64,000 nucleotides of DNA from Stakelama portus. Its GTDB lineage: Bacteria > Pseudomonadota > Alphaproteobacteria > Sphingomonadales > Sphingomonadaceae. A model generated the notes under the pieces. The model worked only from the letters and a program-made list of their open reading frames with translations, had not been told where the DNA came from and ran no database searches. This document shows positions 1 through 8,512 of this stretch, one piece after another (position 1 is the stretch's first letter; the number at the start of each line of letters is the position of its first letter). The position numbers were made by a program, and so were the translations under genes. The DNA lies in contig NZ_QFZL01000001.1 of NCBI RefSeq assembly GCF_003171655.1, forward strand, positions 186,001-250,000, given 5' to 3'.

Positions 1-411
1 GAAGACGAGCGCCGGGACGAAACCGCCGACGAACAACGCCCAGTCCCAGCGGCTGCGCCAGCCCTTGTCGTCATGCTTCGAGCGATATTTGAAGCCCACC
101 GGTCGCAATATCAGCGCCGCGAGCACCAGGAACATCGCCAGATAGAAGCCCGAGAAGCTGACCGCATAGACGAACGGCCAGGCCGCGAAGATCGCACCGC
201 CGCCCAGGATGAACCAGACCTGGTTGCCTTCCCATGTGGCGCCGATCGTGTTGATCACCATGCGGCGCTCGACATCGTCGCGCGCGACGAAGGGGAGCAG
301 CGCGGCAACGCCCAGATCGAAGCCGTCGGTCAGCGCAAAGCCGATCAGCAGCACGCCCAGCAGCAGCCACCAGATGATCCGGAGGGTTTCGTAATCGAGT
401 GGGATGGACAT
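1..411 (-). CDS. cydB: Cytochrome bd ubiquinol oxidase subunit II, N-terminal part (gene runs off the left edge)
   Basis: This is the inner-membrane partner of CydA in the high-affinity quinol oxidase that reduces oxygen to water. Only the first 137 residues are present, because the window ends inside the gene. The start ATG (409-411) follows a purine-rich GAGGAG 7 bases upstream. The visible part begins [11 protein letters not shown], then a hydrophobic helix, then the CydB signature around residues 28-32 (TDGFDLG) and a [10 protein letters not shown] block near residues 57-66. Two more membrane segments follow. The gene lies 24 bases after cydA on the same strand, so it is certainly the second cistron of cydAB. 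A short cydX-like gene, if present, would lie outside the window. Confidence 0.96.
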   Translation of the reverse strand, partial: MSIPLDYETLRIIWWLLLGVLLIGFALTDGFDLGVAALLPFVARDDVERRMVINTIGATWEGNQVWFILGGGAIFAAWPFVYAVSFSGFYLAMFLVLAALILRPVGFKYRSKHDDKGWRSRWDWALFVGGFVPALVF

Positions 412-435
412 GATAGTCTCCTCGTTCCCGCGGGC

Positions 436-2004
436 TTATTCGGCCGGAACGGCGTGATAGGGGGCGGACGGCACCGGCTCGGGCGCCGGAAGATAGCGTT
501 CCGGCCCCTTCTTGATCGCCGCGAGCATCAGCCGCACCTCGATCACCGCCAGCACGCCATAGAGCAACGTAAAGCCGATGATCGTCGTCCAGATCTGGGC
601 CACGGTCAGGCTCGATGCGCCGAGGAAGGTCGGCAGCACGCCGTCCACTGCCCAGGGCTGGCGCCCGATTTCGGCGACAAGCCAGCCGAACTCCGCCGCG
701 ATCCAGGGCAGCGGAATGATCAACACCGCCGCGCGCAGGAACCATTTACGGTCGAACCGGCGCGTATTGGCGAAGATCAGCGCCAGACCGAAAAAGGCGA
801 TGAAGAAGAAACCGAGCCCGGCCATGCCACGGAACAGCCAGAACAGCGCAGGCACGTTGGGCACGGTCGACCATGCGGCCTTGTCGATCGCGGCGGCATC
901 GGCCTGACGCGGATCTTCGACATAGCGTTTGAGCAGCAGCGCATAGCCAAGATCGGCCTTGTTCCGCTCGAATTTCTCGCGCGCGGCGGGATTTTCGGGA
1001 TCGGCACGCAGCGTCTGAACCGCGTCATAGGCGTCGATGCCGTTGACGATCCGACCCTTGGCCTGTTGGACCAGCGGTTTGATGCCGCTTACTTCGCCGT
1101 CCAGGCTGCGCGTGGCGATCAGGCCGAGCACATAGGGGATCTTGACCTCATAGGTGGTTTCGCGCCCGCTGTTCGACGGCAGGCCGAAGATCGCCAGACC
1201 CGCCGGCGCCGGTTCGGTTTCCCATGCGCCTTCGATCGCGGCGAGCTTCATCTTCTGGTTGTCGGTGAGCGCATAGCCGCTTTCATCGCCCAGCACGACG
1301 ACCGAGAGCGAGGACGCCAGGCCGAAGGCGGCGGCAACCGCGAAGCTGCGCTTGGCAAGCTCCATATGACGCCCGCGGAGCAGATAGAAGGCCGATACCC
1401 CCAGCACGAACACCGATGCGGTGACATAGCCGGCGCTGACCGTATGGACGAACTTGGCCTGTGCGACGGGGTTGAACAGCACCTCGGCGAAATTGGTCAC
1501 TTCCATCCGCATCGTATCGGGATTGAACGTCGATCCGGCGGGGAACTGCATCCAGCCGTTCGCGATCAGGATCCACAGCGCGGACAGATTCGAGCCCAGC
1601 GCCACCATGAAGGTGGTGAAAAGATGCTGGCGCTTGGTCATCCGCCCCCAGCCGAAGAACATCAGTCCGACGAACGTGGCTTCGAGGAAAAAGGCCATCA
1701 GCCCCTCGATCGCCAGCGGCGCGCCGAAAATGTCGCCGACATAATGGGAGTAATAGGACCAGTTGGTGCCGAATTCGAATTCCATCGTCAGCCCGGTCGC
1801 CACACCGAGAACGAAGTTGATTCCGAACAGCTTTGCCCAGAAACGGGTGATATCGCGCCACACTTCGCGCCCCGTCATGACATAGACGCTCTCCATGATC
1901 ACCAGAATGAACGAGAGGCCCAGCGTGAGCGGGACGAAAAGAAAATGGTACATTGCTGTCAGCGCAAACTGCAGCCGCGAAAGCTCGACGACGGCCATAT
2001 CCAT
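436..2004 (-). CDS. cydA: Cytochrome bd ubiquinol oxidase subunit I
   Basis: The subunit carries the quinol site and ligates hemes b558, b595 and d in the inner membrane. Its 522 residues match the usual length. Visible family marks are the N-terminal MYHFLFVPLTLG segment (His about 20, a heme ligand), the KFVHTVSAGYV segment near residue 187 (heme b558 ligand region) and the GRQPW motif in the last third. The quinol-binding loop between helices 6 and 7 is long. Start ATG 2002-2004 has AGGAA a few bases upstream. It is the first gene of leftward cydAB and diverges from cydDC. An FNR-type box lies about 85-98 bases before the start, which suggests induction at low oxygen. Confidence 0.98.
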   Translation of the reverse strand: MDMAVVELSRLQFALTAMYHFLFVPLTLGLSFILVIMESVYVMTGREVWRDITRFWAKLFGINFVLGVATGLTMEFEFGTNWSYYSHYVGDIFGAPLAIEGLMAFFLEATFVGLMFFGWGRMTKRQHLFTTFMVALGSNLSALWILIANGWMQFPAGSTFNPDTMRMEVTNFAEVLFNPVAQAKFVHTVSAGYVTASVFVLGVSAFYLLRGRHMELAKRSFAVAAAFGLASSLSVVVLGDESGYALTDNQKMKLAAIEGAWETEPAPAGLAIFGLPSNSGRETTYEVKIPYVLGLIATRSLDGEVSGIKPLVQQAKGRIVNGIDAYDAVQTLRADPENPAAREKFERNKADLGYALLLKRYVEDPRQADAAAIDKAAWSTVPNVPALFWLFRGMAGLGFFFIAFFGLALIFANTRRFDRKWFLRAAVLIIPLPWIAAEFGWLVAEIGRQPWAVDGVLPTFLGASSLTVAQIWTTIIGFTLLYGVLAVIEVRLMLAAIKKGPERYLPAPEPVPSAPYHAVPAE

Positions 2005-2088
2005 GGCAGATTCCTCATATTGAGCCGGGCAAAGCCGTGACTCGAACGATATGCCCGCGCTATCTGCGGCGGCGGAATAGGACTCACC

Positions 2089-2102
2089 TTGACCAAGGTC
2101 AA
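2089..2102. promoter_or_regulatory. FNR/FixK-type box between cydAB and cydDC
   Basis: The sequence TTGACCAAGGTCAA is an inverted repeat of six-base arms around AA and fits the FNR/FixK pattern TTGAY-N4-RTCAA. Its centre is at 2095.5. A class II site (centre at -41.5) would put a leftward start point near 2054, with a GATAGC -10-like hexamer (2059-2064, minus strand) and a leader of about 50 bases before cydA. The same geometry to the right would fall inside cydD, so cydAB is the likelier target. The motif is seen; binding is inferred. Confidence 0.7.
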
Positions 2103-2119
2103 TTAGTGAAAATCATATT

Positions 2120-3646
2120 ATGATAAAGCATTGGAATGCAGGGTGGTTCTGGCTGCTCGATCTGGTCGGAGCCTCCTGGTTCGCATGGGGCATCGCCGAA
2201 GCGGTGAGTCGCGCCGCTGCGGGGCTTTCCGAACATTATTACGCTTATGCCGCGATTATCGGCGGCGGATTGATGCGTGCGGTTTCGGTATTCGCGGTTC
2301 AGCACTTTGCAATCGCGTCGGCGCAGCAATCGGGCGTGGCACTTCGCGCCGGCCTGTTCGACCGGCTGCTCGGCCGGCCGATCGCCACGCCGATTTCGAT
2401 GGGCGGATCGGCGGTTGTTGCGATCGACCATGTCCGCACGATCGAAGACTATGAAGCCCGTTTCATGCCCGCCCGGTTCGGGGCAACGCTCGCGCCGCTG
2501 GTGGTGATCGCAGTGGTTGCCTGTGCCAGCCTGGTCGCGGCGGGCATCCTGATGGTGACCCTGATCCCGTTCATTCTGGGCATGATCCTGGCGGGTACGG
2601 CGGCGCGGCGCGCATCGGAGCGGCAGCTGGCGGCGCTCGGCGACCTTTCCGGCCTGTTCGTCGATCGCGTCCGCACGCTGCCGATCATCCGCCATTTCGG
2701 GGCCGAGGATCGGATCGCACGCCAGGTGCAGGGCGCGACGCGCGAAGTTGCCGACCGCACGGTTGCGGTGCTGCGCGCGGCGTTCCTGTCGAGCGCGGTG
2801 CTCGAATTCTTCTCGGCGCTCGCGGTCGCGCTGGTCGCGGTCTATTGCGGGTTCAGCCTGCTCGACATGCTGCCCTTTCCCGATCCGGAAAATCTGACGT
2901 TGCGCGAGGCGTTTTTCGCGCTCGCCATGGCCCCCGAATTCTATTTGCCGATGCGGCGGCTGGCCGCGGCCTATCACGAAAAGCAACTGGGGGAGGCGGC
3001 GCGCGCGGAAATCGCGGCGCTGCCCGAACCAATGGCGATGCGCCCGTCGGTGCCGTGGAACGGTCTGCGTGCGCAGGCGCTGGCGATCGCATGGCCCGGC
3101 CATGCTATCGGCCCGCTCGATTTCGCGATCGGCCGGACGGGGATGATCGCGCTGACCGGCCCGACGGGAAGCGGCAAGACCAGCGTGCTCGCGGCGATTG
3201 CCGGACAGGTTGCAATCGTATCGGGCGACGTCACGCCGGTCGATCCGGGCGACATCGCCTGGGCGGCACAGCAGCCGCTGATCCTTCCCGGAACGCTGCG
3301 CGACAATCTGAAACTCGCCAGCCCGCAAGCGTCGCAGGAAAGCGTTGCCGATGCGGTGCGGGCGGTGGGGCTCGAATCGCTGGTCGGCGAGCGCGGCCTC
3401 GATCTGCCGCTCGATCATCGCGGATCGGGGCTGTCGGGCGGCGAACGGCGGCGCGTGGGACTGGCGCGTGCGATCCTGTCGGGCAGGCCGCTGCTGCTGT
3501 GTGACGAGCCGACTGCCGATCTAGACGCCGATTCGGCCGAAGCCGTCGTCGCGCTGCTGGCCGAACTGGCGCGCACCCATGCCGTGATCGTCGCGACGCA
3601 CGACGCGCGGCTGATTGCCGCAGCCGATATGGAGGTCGCGTTATGA
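2120..3646 (+). CDS. cydD: Thiol reductant ABC exporter subunit CydD
   Basis: CydD is half of the heterodimeric ABC exporter CydDC, which moves cysteine/glutathione to the periplasm and is needed for bd oxidase assembly. The 508-residue protein has an N-terminal six-helix membrane domain (about residues 10-290) and a nucleotide-binding domain with Walker A GPTGSGKT (347-354), ABC signature LSGGE (438-442) and Walker B ending D462-E463. It is somewhat shorter than the E. coli protein. The ATG at 2120 has no clear ribosome-binding site and lies only 18 bases after the FNR-type box, so translation may be leaderless or the promoter further left. No downstream in-frame start would keep the first membrane helix. 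It overlaps cydC by 4 bases (ATGA). Confidence 0.95.
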   Translation: MIKHWNAGWFWLLDLVGASWFAWGIAEAVSRAAAGLSEHYYAYAAIIGGGLMRAVSVFAVQHFAIASAQQSGVALRAGLFDRLLGRPIATPISMGGSAVVAIDHVRTIEDYEARFMPARFGATLAPLVVIAVVACASLVAAGILMVTLIPFILGMILAGTAARRASERQLAALGDLSGLFVDRVRTLPIIRHFGAEDRIARQVQGATREVADRTVAVLRAAFLSSAVLEFFSALAVALVAVYCGFSLLDMLPFPDPENLTLREAFFALAMAPEFYLPMRRLAAAYHEKQLGEAARAEIAALPEPMAMRPSVPWNGLRAQALAIAWPGHAIGPLDFAIGRTGMIALTGPTGSGKTSVLAAIAGQVAIVSGDVTPVDPGDIAWAAQQPLILPGTLRDNLKLASPQASQESVADAVRAVGLESLVGERGLDLPLDHRGSGLSGGERRRVGLARAILSGRPLLLCDEPTADLDADSAEAVVALLAELARTHAVIVATHDARLIAAADMEVAL

Positions 3647-5256
3647 CCCGACGGGATGAAACGGCCTTGCTGCAAGCAACCGATCGCAAGCTGCTGCGAT
3701 GGGCATTTGTCTGTGCGTTGGTTGCGGCGATTTCGTCGATCCTGTTGCTTGCGCTGTCGGGCTGGTTCCTGACCGCCGCGGCGATTGCGGGCGCTGCCGG
3801 ACCGGCGGCGGCGATGGGATTCAATTATCTGATCCCCAGCGCCGCGATCCGGGGGCTGGCGATCAGCCGCACGGCGGCGCGCTATGGCGAGCGGCTGGTG
3901 TCGCATCGCGCCGCGCTGGGTGCGATGGCGACGCTGCGCGGGAAGCTGTTCGGCAAGCTCGCCGCGCAGGACAGCCGCACCGCGCCGGACCTTTCCGGCG
4001 GCGATGCCAGCGCCCGGCTGATCGGCGATATCGAAGCGCTGGAGGATCTGGTGGTGCGTCGCCCGACACGCCCGGCCAGCCTGATCGCGGCGGTCTTTGC
4101 GGTCGGTCTTACCTGCTTTGCGGGATGGCAGGCGGCACTGGCGCTGGCGATCCTGCTCGCTGCGCTTCCCGGGCTGCTTGCGTTTGCGGCACGGCGGCTG
4201 ACGCGCGAGCCGGCAGCGGTGGCGGCCGCGGCGCTGGGCGACCTGCGTACGGCGTTCATCGATTATGCCGCCGCGCGACCCGAAGTGATCGCCTATGGCC
4301 TGGGCGACCGGGTGAGCGCGCAGCTGCTCGACATCGCCGCGCCGATGGATCGCGCCCGTGCCGCGCTGTTTCGCGGCGAAGGCGTCCTTGCCGGATTGCT
4401 GCTCGCTTATGGCTGTGTGGCGGCGGCGTTGGTGCTCGCCCTGGCGACGGGGCCGGCGGCACAGGTCGCGCTCGGCCTGCTCGCGGCGACGGCGTCGGTC
4501 GAATCGATGGCGGCCTTCGCGCGCACCGCCATGCGTCAGGCGAGCGTTGAACAGGGCATCGCGCGCCTCGCCACGTTGCGCACGCTGGAAGGCGAGCCGC
4601 AAAAGCGCATCGCTGCGGCGGCGGATGCCGCTTCGATCGCGCTCGGGGACGTGGCGATCGCGCCGGGCGCGCGCATCGCCGTCACCGGGCGTTCGGGTTC
4701 GGGAAAGACACGCATATTGGAGGCGCTTGCCGGGATGCGACCCGCGCATCATCGCCTGGCGGTCGATGGCATGCCGCTCGAAAACTGCACGGCGGACAGG
4801 TTGCGCGGCCAGTTCGCGCTGGCGCCTCAGGATGCGGTGCTGATCGCGGGAAGCATCGCCGACAATCTGCGGCTTGCCCGCTCGGGACTGAACGAAGCCG
4901 ATATGCGCGCGGCGCTGGAGGTCGCGTGCCTCGACCGCCGTATCGCGGCGATGCCTGCCGGGCTGGATACGCCGCTTTCCGAAGCGGGCGGCATCCTGTC
5001 CGGGGGCGAGCGCAAGCGGCTGTCGCTTGCGCGGGCGCTGCTCGCGGGGCGGCCCTGGCTGCTGCTCGACGAGCCGACCGAGGGGCTGGACGGCGCCACC
5101 GAGGCGGAACTGGTGCGGCGGCTGGGCGACTGGCTTGATGCCACCGGGACCGGGTTGGTGCTGGTATCGCACCGCCCTGCACCGCTTGCACTGACGCGGC
5201 AGCGAGTCGATGTGGCGGCGATCGCGCTGCGCGATCCCGCGCGGTCCGGCGATTAA
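3643..5256 (+). CDS. cydC: Thiol reductant ABC exporter subunit CydC
   Basis: This is the second half of the CydDC exporter; its start overlaps the cydD stop by 4 bases, so the two are translationally coupled. The 537 residues comprise a membrane domain (about 20-300) and an ATPase domain with Walker A GRSGSGKT (349-356), signature LSGGE (452-456) and Walker B ending D476-E477. The region before Walker A is compact: the beta-strand that normally binds the adenine ring is short, but the catalytic motifs are intact. The stop codon overlaps the stop of the converging arsR-type gene. Placing cydDC divergent from cydAB rather than downstream of it is a common alternative to the enterobacterial layout. 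Confidence 0.95.
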   Translation: MTRRDETALLQATDRKLLRWAFVCALVAAISSILLLALSGWFLTAAAIAGAAGPAAAMGFNYLIPSAAIRGLAISRTAARYGERLVSHRAALGAMATLRGKLFGKLAAQDSRTAPDLSGGDASARLIGDIEALEDLVVRRPTRPASLIAAVFAVGLTCFAGWQAALALAILLAALPGLLAFAARRLTREPAAVAAAALGDLRTAFIDYAAARPEVIAYGLGDRVSAQLLDIAAPMDRARAALFRGEGVLAGLLLAYGCVAAALVLALATGPAAQVALGLLAATASVESMAAFARTAMRQASVEQGIARLATLRTLEGEPQKRIAAAADAASIALGDVAIAPGARIAVTGRSGSGKTRILEALAGMRPAHHRLAVDGMPLENCTADRLRGQFALAPQDAVLIAGSIADNLRLARSGLNEADMRAALEVACLDRRIAAMPAGLDTPLSEAGGILSGGERKRLSLARALLAGRPWLLLDEPTEGLDGATEAELVRRLGDWLDATGTGLVLVSHRPAPLALTRQRVDVAAIALRDPARSGD

Positions 5257-5618
5257 CCGACGCGCGCGAAGACGGCGGCGCCCGACGTGGCGGGAATGTC
5301 GCCGGACTGCGCATCGGATGGCGGAGCCGCATTGCCCAGCACGTTCAGCATGCTGGTCAGCATCGCGAACCGGTCGCGGTTGAGCCGATAGAAAACCTGT
5401 TTGGCGGCGCGGCGCGTCAATACCAGATCGGCCTTTCGCAACACTGCCAATTGTTGCGAAAGCGCCGGCTGGCCGACGCCGGTCGCCGCTTCGATATCGC
5501 TGACGCTGCGCTCTTCGCCCTGCAAGGCGCGGATCAGCTCCAGCCGAGTCACATGCCCCAGCGTGCGGAGCAGTTCGGCGGCGGTTTCGATGTCGAGCGG
5601 GTCGGGGGGCTGTGTCAT
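5253..5618 (-). CDS. ArsR-family transcriptional regulator paired with a peroxiredoxin
   Basis: This 121-residue winged-helix regulator has the ArsR core: an LGHVTRLELIRAL helix near residue 20, then the HTH with VGQPALSQQLAVLRKADLV (about 48-66), and the beta-wing TRRAAKQVFYRL. I chose ATG 5616-5618 because it opens the domain directly and overlaps the peroxiredoxin stop (ATGA); a longer frame upstream only adds unrelated residues. There are no cysteines, so it cannot be a metal- or persulfide-sensing thiol switch of the ArsR/BigR/SqrR kind. The ligand is unknown. It probably controls its own operon through the repeat at 6309-6325. Confidence 0.9.
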   Translation of the reverse strand: MTQPPDPLDIETAAELLRTLGHVTRLELIRALQGEERSVSDIEAATGVGQPALSQQLAVLRKADLVLTRRAAKQVFYRLNRDRFAMLTSMLNVLGNAAPPSDAQSGDIPATSGAAVFARVG

Positions 5619-6262
5619 GAATCGTCCCCGGCCAGTTGATAGAACCAGTCCGTTGCCTGCCCGGCGTCGAACACCGTATCGATTTCCTGTGTCGGCGGGC
5701 GAAGCATCGGCTGGCCGGGCGTCCATTCCGCCGGGGCAAGCAGGCTGTGCCGGTCGGCATGCTGAAGCGCGGCGACCATGCGCAGCATTTCCTCCACCGA
5801 ACGCCCGATTTCGACCGGGTAGCAAGTCGATGCCCGCAATATGCCCTGGGGGTCGACGAAATAGCTGTAGCGCACGGTTGCCGCGTCGCGCGCGTCGGGA
5901 GCGACCATGCCATAGGCGCGGGCGATTTCGAGTGTCGGATCCTCGATGATCGGAAATTCGATCTTCACGCCGAACCGGTCATGGATCATCCGGATCCAGG
6001 CGAAATGCGAATAGAGGCTGTCGACCGATAGCGCCATCAGCGCGCAGCCGAGCCGTGCGAAACGATCCGCCGCGCGCGCGATCGCCACGAACTCGCTGGT
6101 GCAGACCGGCGTGAAATCGGACGGATGCGAAAAAAGGACCAGCCAGTTGCCGCGATAATCGGCAAGCGACTTCATGCCCATCGTCGTGCGCGCCCGGAAA
6201 TTGGGCAGCGGCATGCCGATGCGCGGTGCGGCCGTGACAGTGGTGGGGGGAGCGTCCTGCAC
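5615..6262 (-). CDS. Peroxiredoxin, 1-Cys (Prx6-like) AhpC/TSA family
   Basis: The enzyme reduces hydrogen peroxide or organic hydroperoxides through a peroxidatic cysteine. The 215-residue protein has a thioredoxin fold with the catalytic block SDFTPVCTSEF (Cys54) and the extended C-terminal domain typical of Prx6-type enzymes. I chose the GTG at 6260-6262 because AGGAAG lies 6 bases upstream and it begins just before the conserved IGMPLPNF; an upstream ATG (6317-6319) has no ribosome-binding site. Two further cysteines are present (GCALMAL and STCYPVE), so a resolving partner is possible. It forms an operon with the ArsR regulator, overlapping by 4 bases. The electron donor is not evident from the neighbours. 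Confidence 0.92.
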   Translation of the reverse strand: MQDAPPTTVTAAPRIGMPLPNFRARTTMGMKSLADYRGNWLVLFSHPSDFTPVCTSEFVAIARAADRFARLGCALMALSVDSLYSHFAWIRMIHDRFGVKIEFPIIEDPTLEIARAYGMVAPDARDAATVRYSYFVDPQGILRASTCYPVEIGRSVEEMLRMVAALQHADRHSLLAPAEWTPGQPMLRPPTQEIDTVFDAGQATDWFYQLAGDDS

Positions 6263-6308
6263 ATGAACTTCCTGAATCGCGTTGGGCGGACGATTGCACA
6301 GGTTCGAT

Positions 6309-6325
6309 ATCCAATACAACTGGAT
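6309..6325. promoter_or_regulatory. Possible operator of the peroxiredoxin-ArsR operon
   Basis: The repeat ATCCA-N7-TGGAT lies about 47 bases before the peroxiredoxin start, in a 146-base gap that otherwise holds no gene. A near-repeat GATTACAC/GATTACAT (6323-6337) overlaps it. On the minus strand the repeat covers a TATTGGAT stretch that could serve as a -10. A self-binding ArsR site is the simple reading, but nothing beyond symmetry and position supports it. Confidence 0.35.
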
Positions 6326-6408
6326 TACACGATTACATAGTGCGTTAAATTGAAATCGTTGAGGATACCCGCCGACGCGGCGGCAATCGCCGCGCCGGCA
6401 CGGGCGGT

Positions 6409-7449
6409 CTATATTGCGGCGCGGCGGGGGCTGGGTATTTCCCGACGCGGATTCTGACGCTCGAGCATCCAGCCCGGATATTCGGGCGTCAGCCGGCTCG
6501 CTTCGTCCAGCCGGGCGAGTTCGTCGGCAGTGAATTCGACATCGACCGCGCCCAGATTGTCGTCGAGCTGTTCCTTGCGCTTGGCGCCGACGATCACGCT
6601 GGTCACCACCGGGCGATGGAGCAGCCAGGCCAGCGCCAGCTGCGCGACGCTGCGGCCCTTTGCGGCCGCCAGTTCGTGCAGGATTTCGATGATGTCATAT
6701 CCGCGTTCCTTGTCGATCGGCGGGAAATCGAACGTGGTACGGCGACCCTCGCCTTCGCTCTGACGCGTATATTTGCCCGACAGGAAGCCTCCGGCGAGCG
6801 GGCTCCATACCATCATGCCGATCCCGTCATGGTGCAGCAGCGGCGCGATTTCGCGTTCGATGTCGCGGCTGGCGATCGTGTAATAGGCCTGAAGCGAGGT
6901 GATCGGCGCCAGCCCGTGATGGGCATTATGCGCCGACGCCTTGGCGATTGCCCAGGCCGGCCAGTTGGAAAGGCCGATATAGCGCACCATTCCCTGTCGG
7001 ACGAGGATGTCGAGCGCCGCGAGCGTTTCCTCGATCGGCGTCGTCGGGTCCCAGCCATGAATCTGATACAGGTCGATATGATCGGTCTGAAGGCGGTCGA
7101 GGCTGGCCTTGACCTGATCGAGAATATGTCCGCGCGATGCGCCGACGCCGTTGGGGCCGGGGTGCATGCGACCGACCACCTTGGTCGCGATCACCGCTTC
7201 CTCGCGTTTGATGCCCAGATTGCGGAACGACTGGCCCAGTATCTGCTCCGACTTGCCATCGGCATAGATATTGGCGGTATCGAAGAAATTGATGCCGCCA
7301 TCGAGCGCGGTTTTGACCAGCGTGTCGGCTTCGTCCTGCTGCAGCCGGCCGATCTGGCCCCACATTTCGCCTTCGCCGCCAAAGGTCATCGTGCCGAGGC
7401 AGAGTTCCGAAACGATAAGGCCGCTTTTGCCGAGATTATTGTAGCGCAT
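6409..7449 (-). CDS. Aldo/keto reductase
   Basis: This 346-residue NADPH-dependent oxidoreductase of the (beta/alpha)8 aldo/keto reductase superfamily would reduce an aldehyde or ketone in the cytoplasm. Key marks are the catalytic Asp and Tyr in GINFFDTANIYADGKSE (about residues 48-64), the Lys in ATKVVGRM and the His in DLYQIHGWD. The IVGAKRKEQLDDNL segment near the C-terminus fits the cofactor phosphate-binding loop. The start ATG 7447-7449 opens MRYNNLGKSGL, the usual N-terminus of the subgroup; in-frame codons further up are not conserved-looking. It is close to the YajO/Tas-like or general-stress AKR subgroup. The substrate cannot be told from the sequence. Confidence 0.92.
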   Translation of the reverse strand: MRYNNLGKSGLIVSELCLGTMTFGGEGEMWGQIGRLQQDEADTLVKTALDGGINFFDTANIYADGKSEQILGQSFRNLGIKREEAVIATKVVGRMHPGPNGVGASRGHILDQVKASLDRLQTDHIDLYQIHGWDPTTPIEETLAALDILVRQGMVRYIGLSNWPAWAIAKASAHNAHHGLAPITSLQAYYTIASRDIEREIAPLLHHDGIGMMVWSPLAGGFLSGKYTRQSEGEGRRTTFDFPPIDKERGYDIIEILHELAAAKGRSVAQLALAWLLHRPVVTSVIVGAKRKEQLDDNLGAVDVEFTADELARLDEASRLTPEYPGWMLERQNPRREIPSPRRAAI

Positions 7450-7591
7450 GAGTCGCTCCGATGTCTGAGGCGCGCGATATCGGGGAAGGGCGCGCGAAGC
7501 TTTGGGGGAAGACCATTCAGATGTGATCGCCGGGCGCGATTGCAATGGCAGACGCTTTGCAGCCGGCGCGGAACCGGCTAGCGCTTGTACC

Positions 7592-8500
7592 ATGAACGCT
7601 TCGGCCAATGATGCGTCGCTGATTGCGGGGCTCGAGCTCGGCGGCACGAAATGTGTCGCCATTCTTGCCAGCGGCCCGGACCGGGTCGTGGCGCGGCAGG
7701 CCGTGCCGACCACCTCGCCCGAAGAAACGCTGAACGCGCTCGAATCGCTGCTCGAAGGGTGGGATTTCGATGCGGTCGGGATCGCTTCCTTCGGGCCGCT
7801 CGAGCTCGATCCGACGCAGCATGATTATGGCCGGATCACTGCCACGACCAAAAAGGGCTGGGAAGGCACCGACCTGTTACGCCGTATCGAACGGCGTTTC
7901 GGCAAGCCGACGGGGTTTCAGACCGACGTCAACGGCGCGGCGATCGCCGAAGCGCGATGGGGCGCGGCGCGGGGACTGCGCGACCATTGCTACATCACCA
8001 TCGGTACCGGCGTCGGGGTCGGGGTGATGTCGGGCGGCAGGCCGCTGATGGGCGTCGCGCATGGCGAATCGGGGCATATGCGTGTTTCGCGCGTGCCGGG
8101 CGACACTTTCGCCGGCTGTTGCCGCTTTCACCGCGATTGCGTGGAAGGATTGGTATCCGGGCCGGCACTGGCCGAGCGGTTCGGATGTTCGCCCGCCGAT
8201 GTGCCCGATACCGACGATCGCTGGTGCCTGTTCGTCCATGATCTGGCGGCGCTGCTGCACAATCTGGTCGTTACGCTGGTGCCGCAGCAGATCGCGATCG
8301 GCGGCGGCGTGGTGCAGGACCGCCCGTTCCTGTTTCCGATGCTGCGCAAGCGTTTGTCGGAAAGCCTGGGGGGATATGGTTCGCTGTCGGCCTGGGCGGC
8401 GGGGCTCGACCGGCGGCTGATCGCGCCGGGGCTGGGCGCCATGGCGGGGCCGCTCGGCGCGATAGCGGTCGGGCATGACGCACTGAACGAAGCCGCCTGA
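7592..8500 (+). CDS. ROK-family sugar kinase (fructokinase-like)
   Basis: This 302-residue kinase probably phosphorylates fructose or another hexose with ATP. It opens with the phosphate-binding GLELGGTKCVAIL (about residues 11-23). It has the ROK signature around GTGVGVGVMSGGRPLMGVAHGESGH and a zinc-site region GCCRFHRDCVEGLVSGPA (about residues 174-190), the fructokinase variant of the ROK cysteine motif. A C-terminal GGGVVQ block follows. Start ATG 7592 is preferred over an in-frame upstream codon because the protein then begins just before the ATP site. It diverges from the aldo/keto reductase and converges with the FMN reductase. Fructokinase is likely, but mannokinase activity is possible. 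Confidence 0.9.
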   Translation: MNASANDASLIAGLELGGTKCVAILASGPDRVVARQAVPTTSPEETLNALESLLEGWDFDAVGIASFGPLELDPTQHDYGRITATTKKGWEGTDLLRRIERRFGKPTGFQTDVNGAAIAEARWGAARGLRDHCYITIGTGVGVGVMSGGRPLMGVAHGESGHMRVSRVPGDTFAGCCRFHRDCVEGLVSGPALAERFGCSPADVPDTDDRWCLFVHDLAALLHNLVVTLVPQQIAIGGGVVQDRPFLFPMLRKRLSESLGGYGSLSAWAAGLDRRLIAPGLGAMAGPLGAIAVGHDALNEAA

Positions 8501-8512
8501 ACGACCGCGCGA

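Noticed and set aside
73-2040. A 655-codon plus-strand frame opposite cydAB
   Set aside because: The minus strand encodes the clear CydA and CydB proteins; the plus-strand product is low-complexity.
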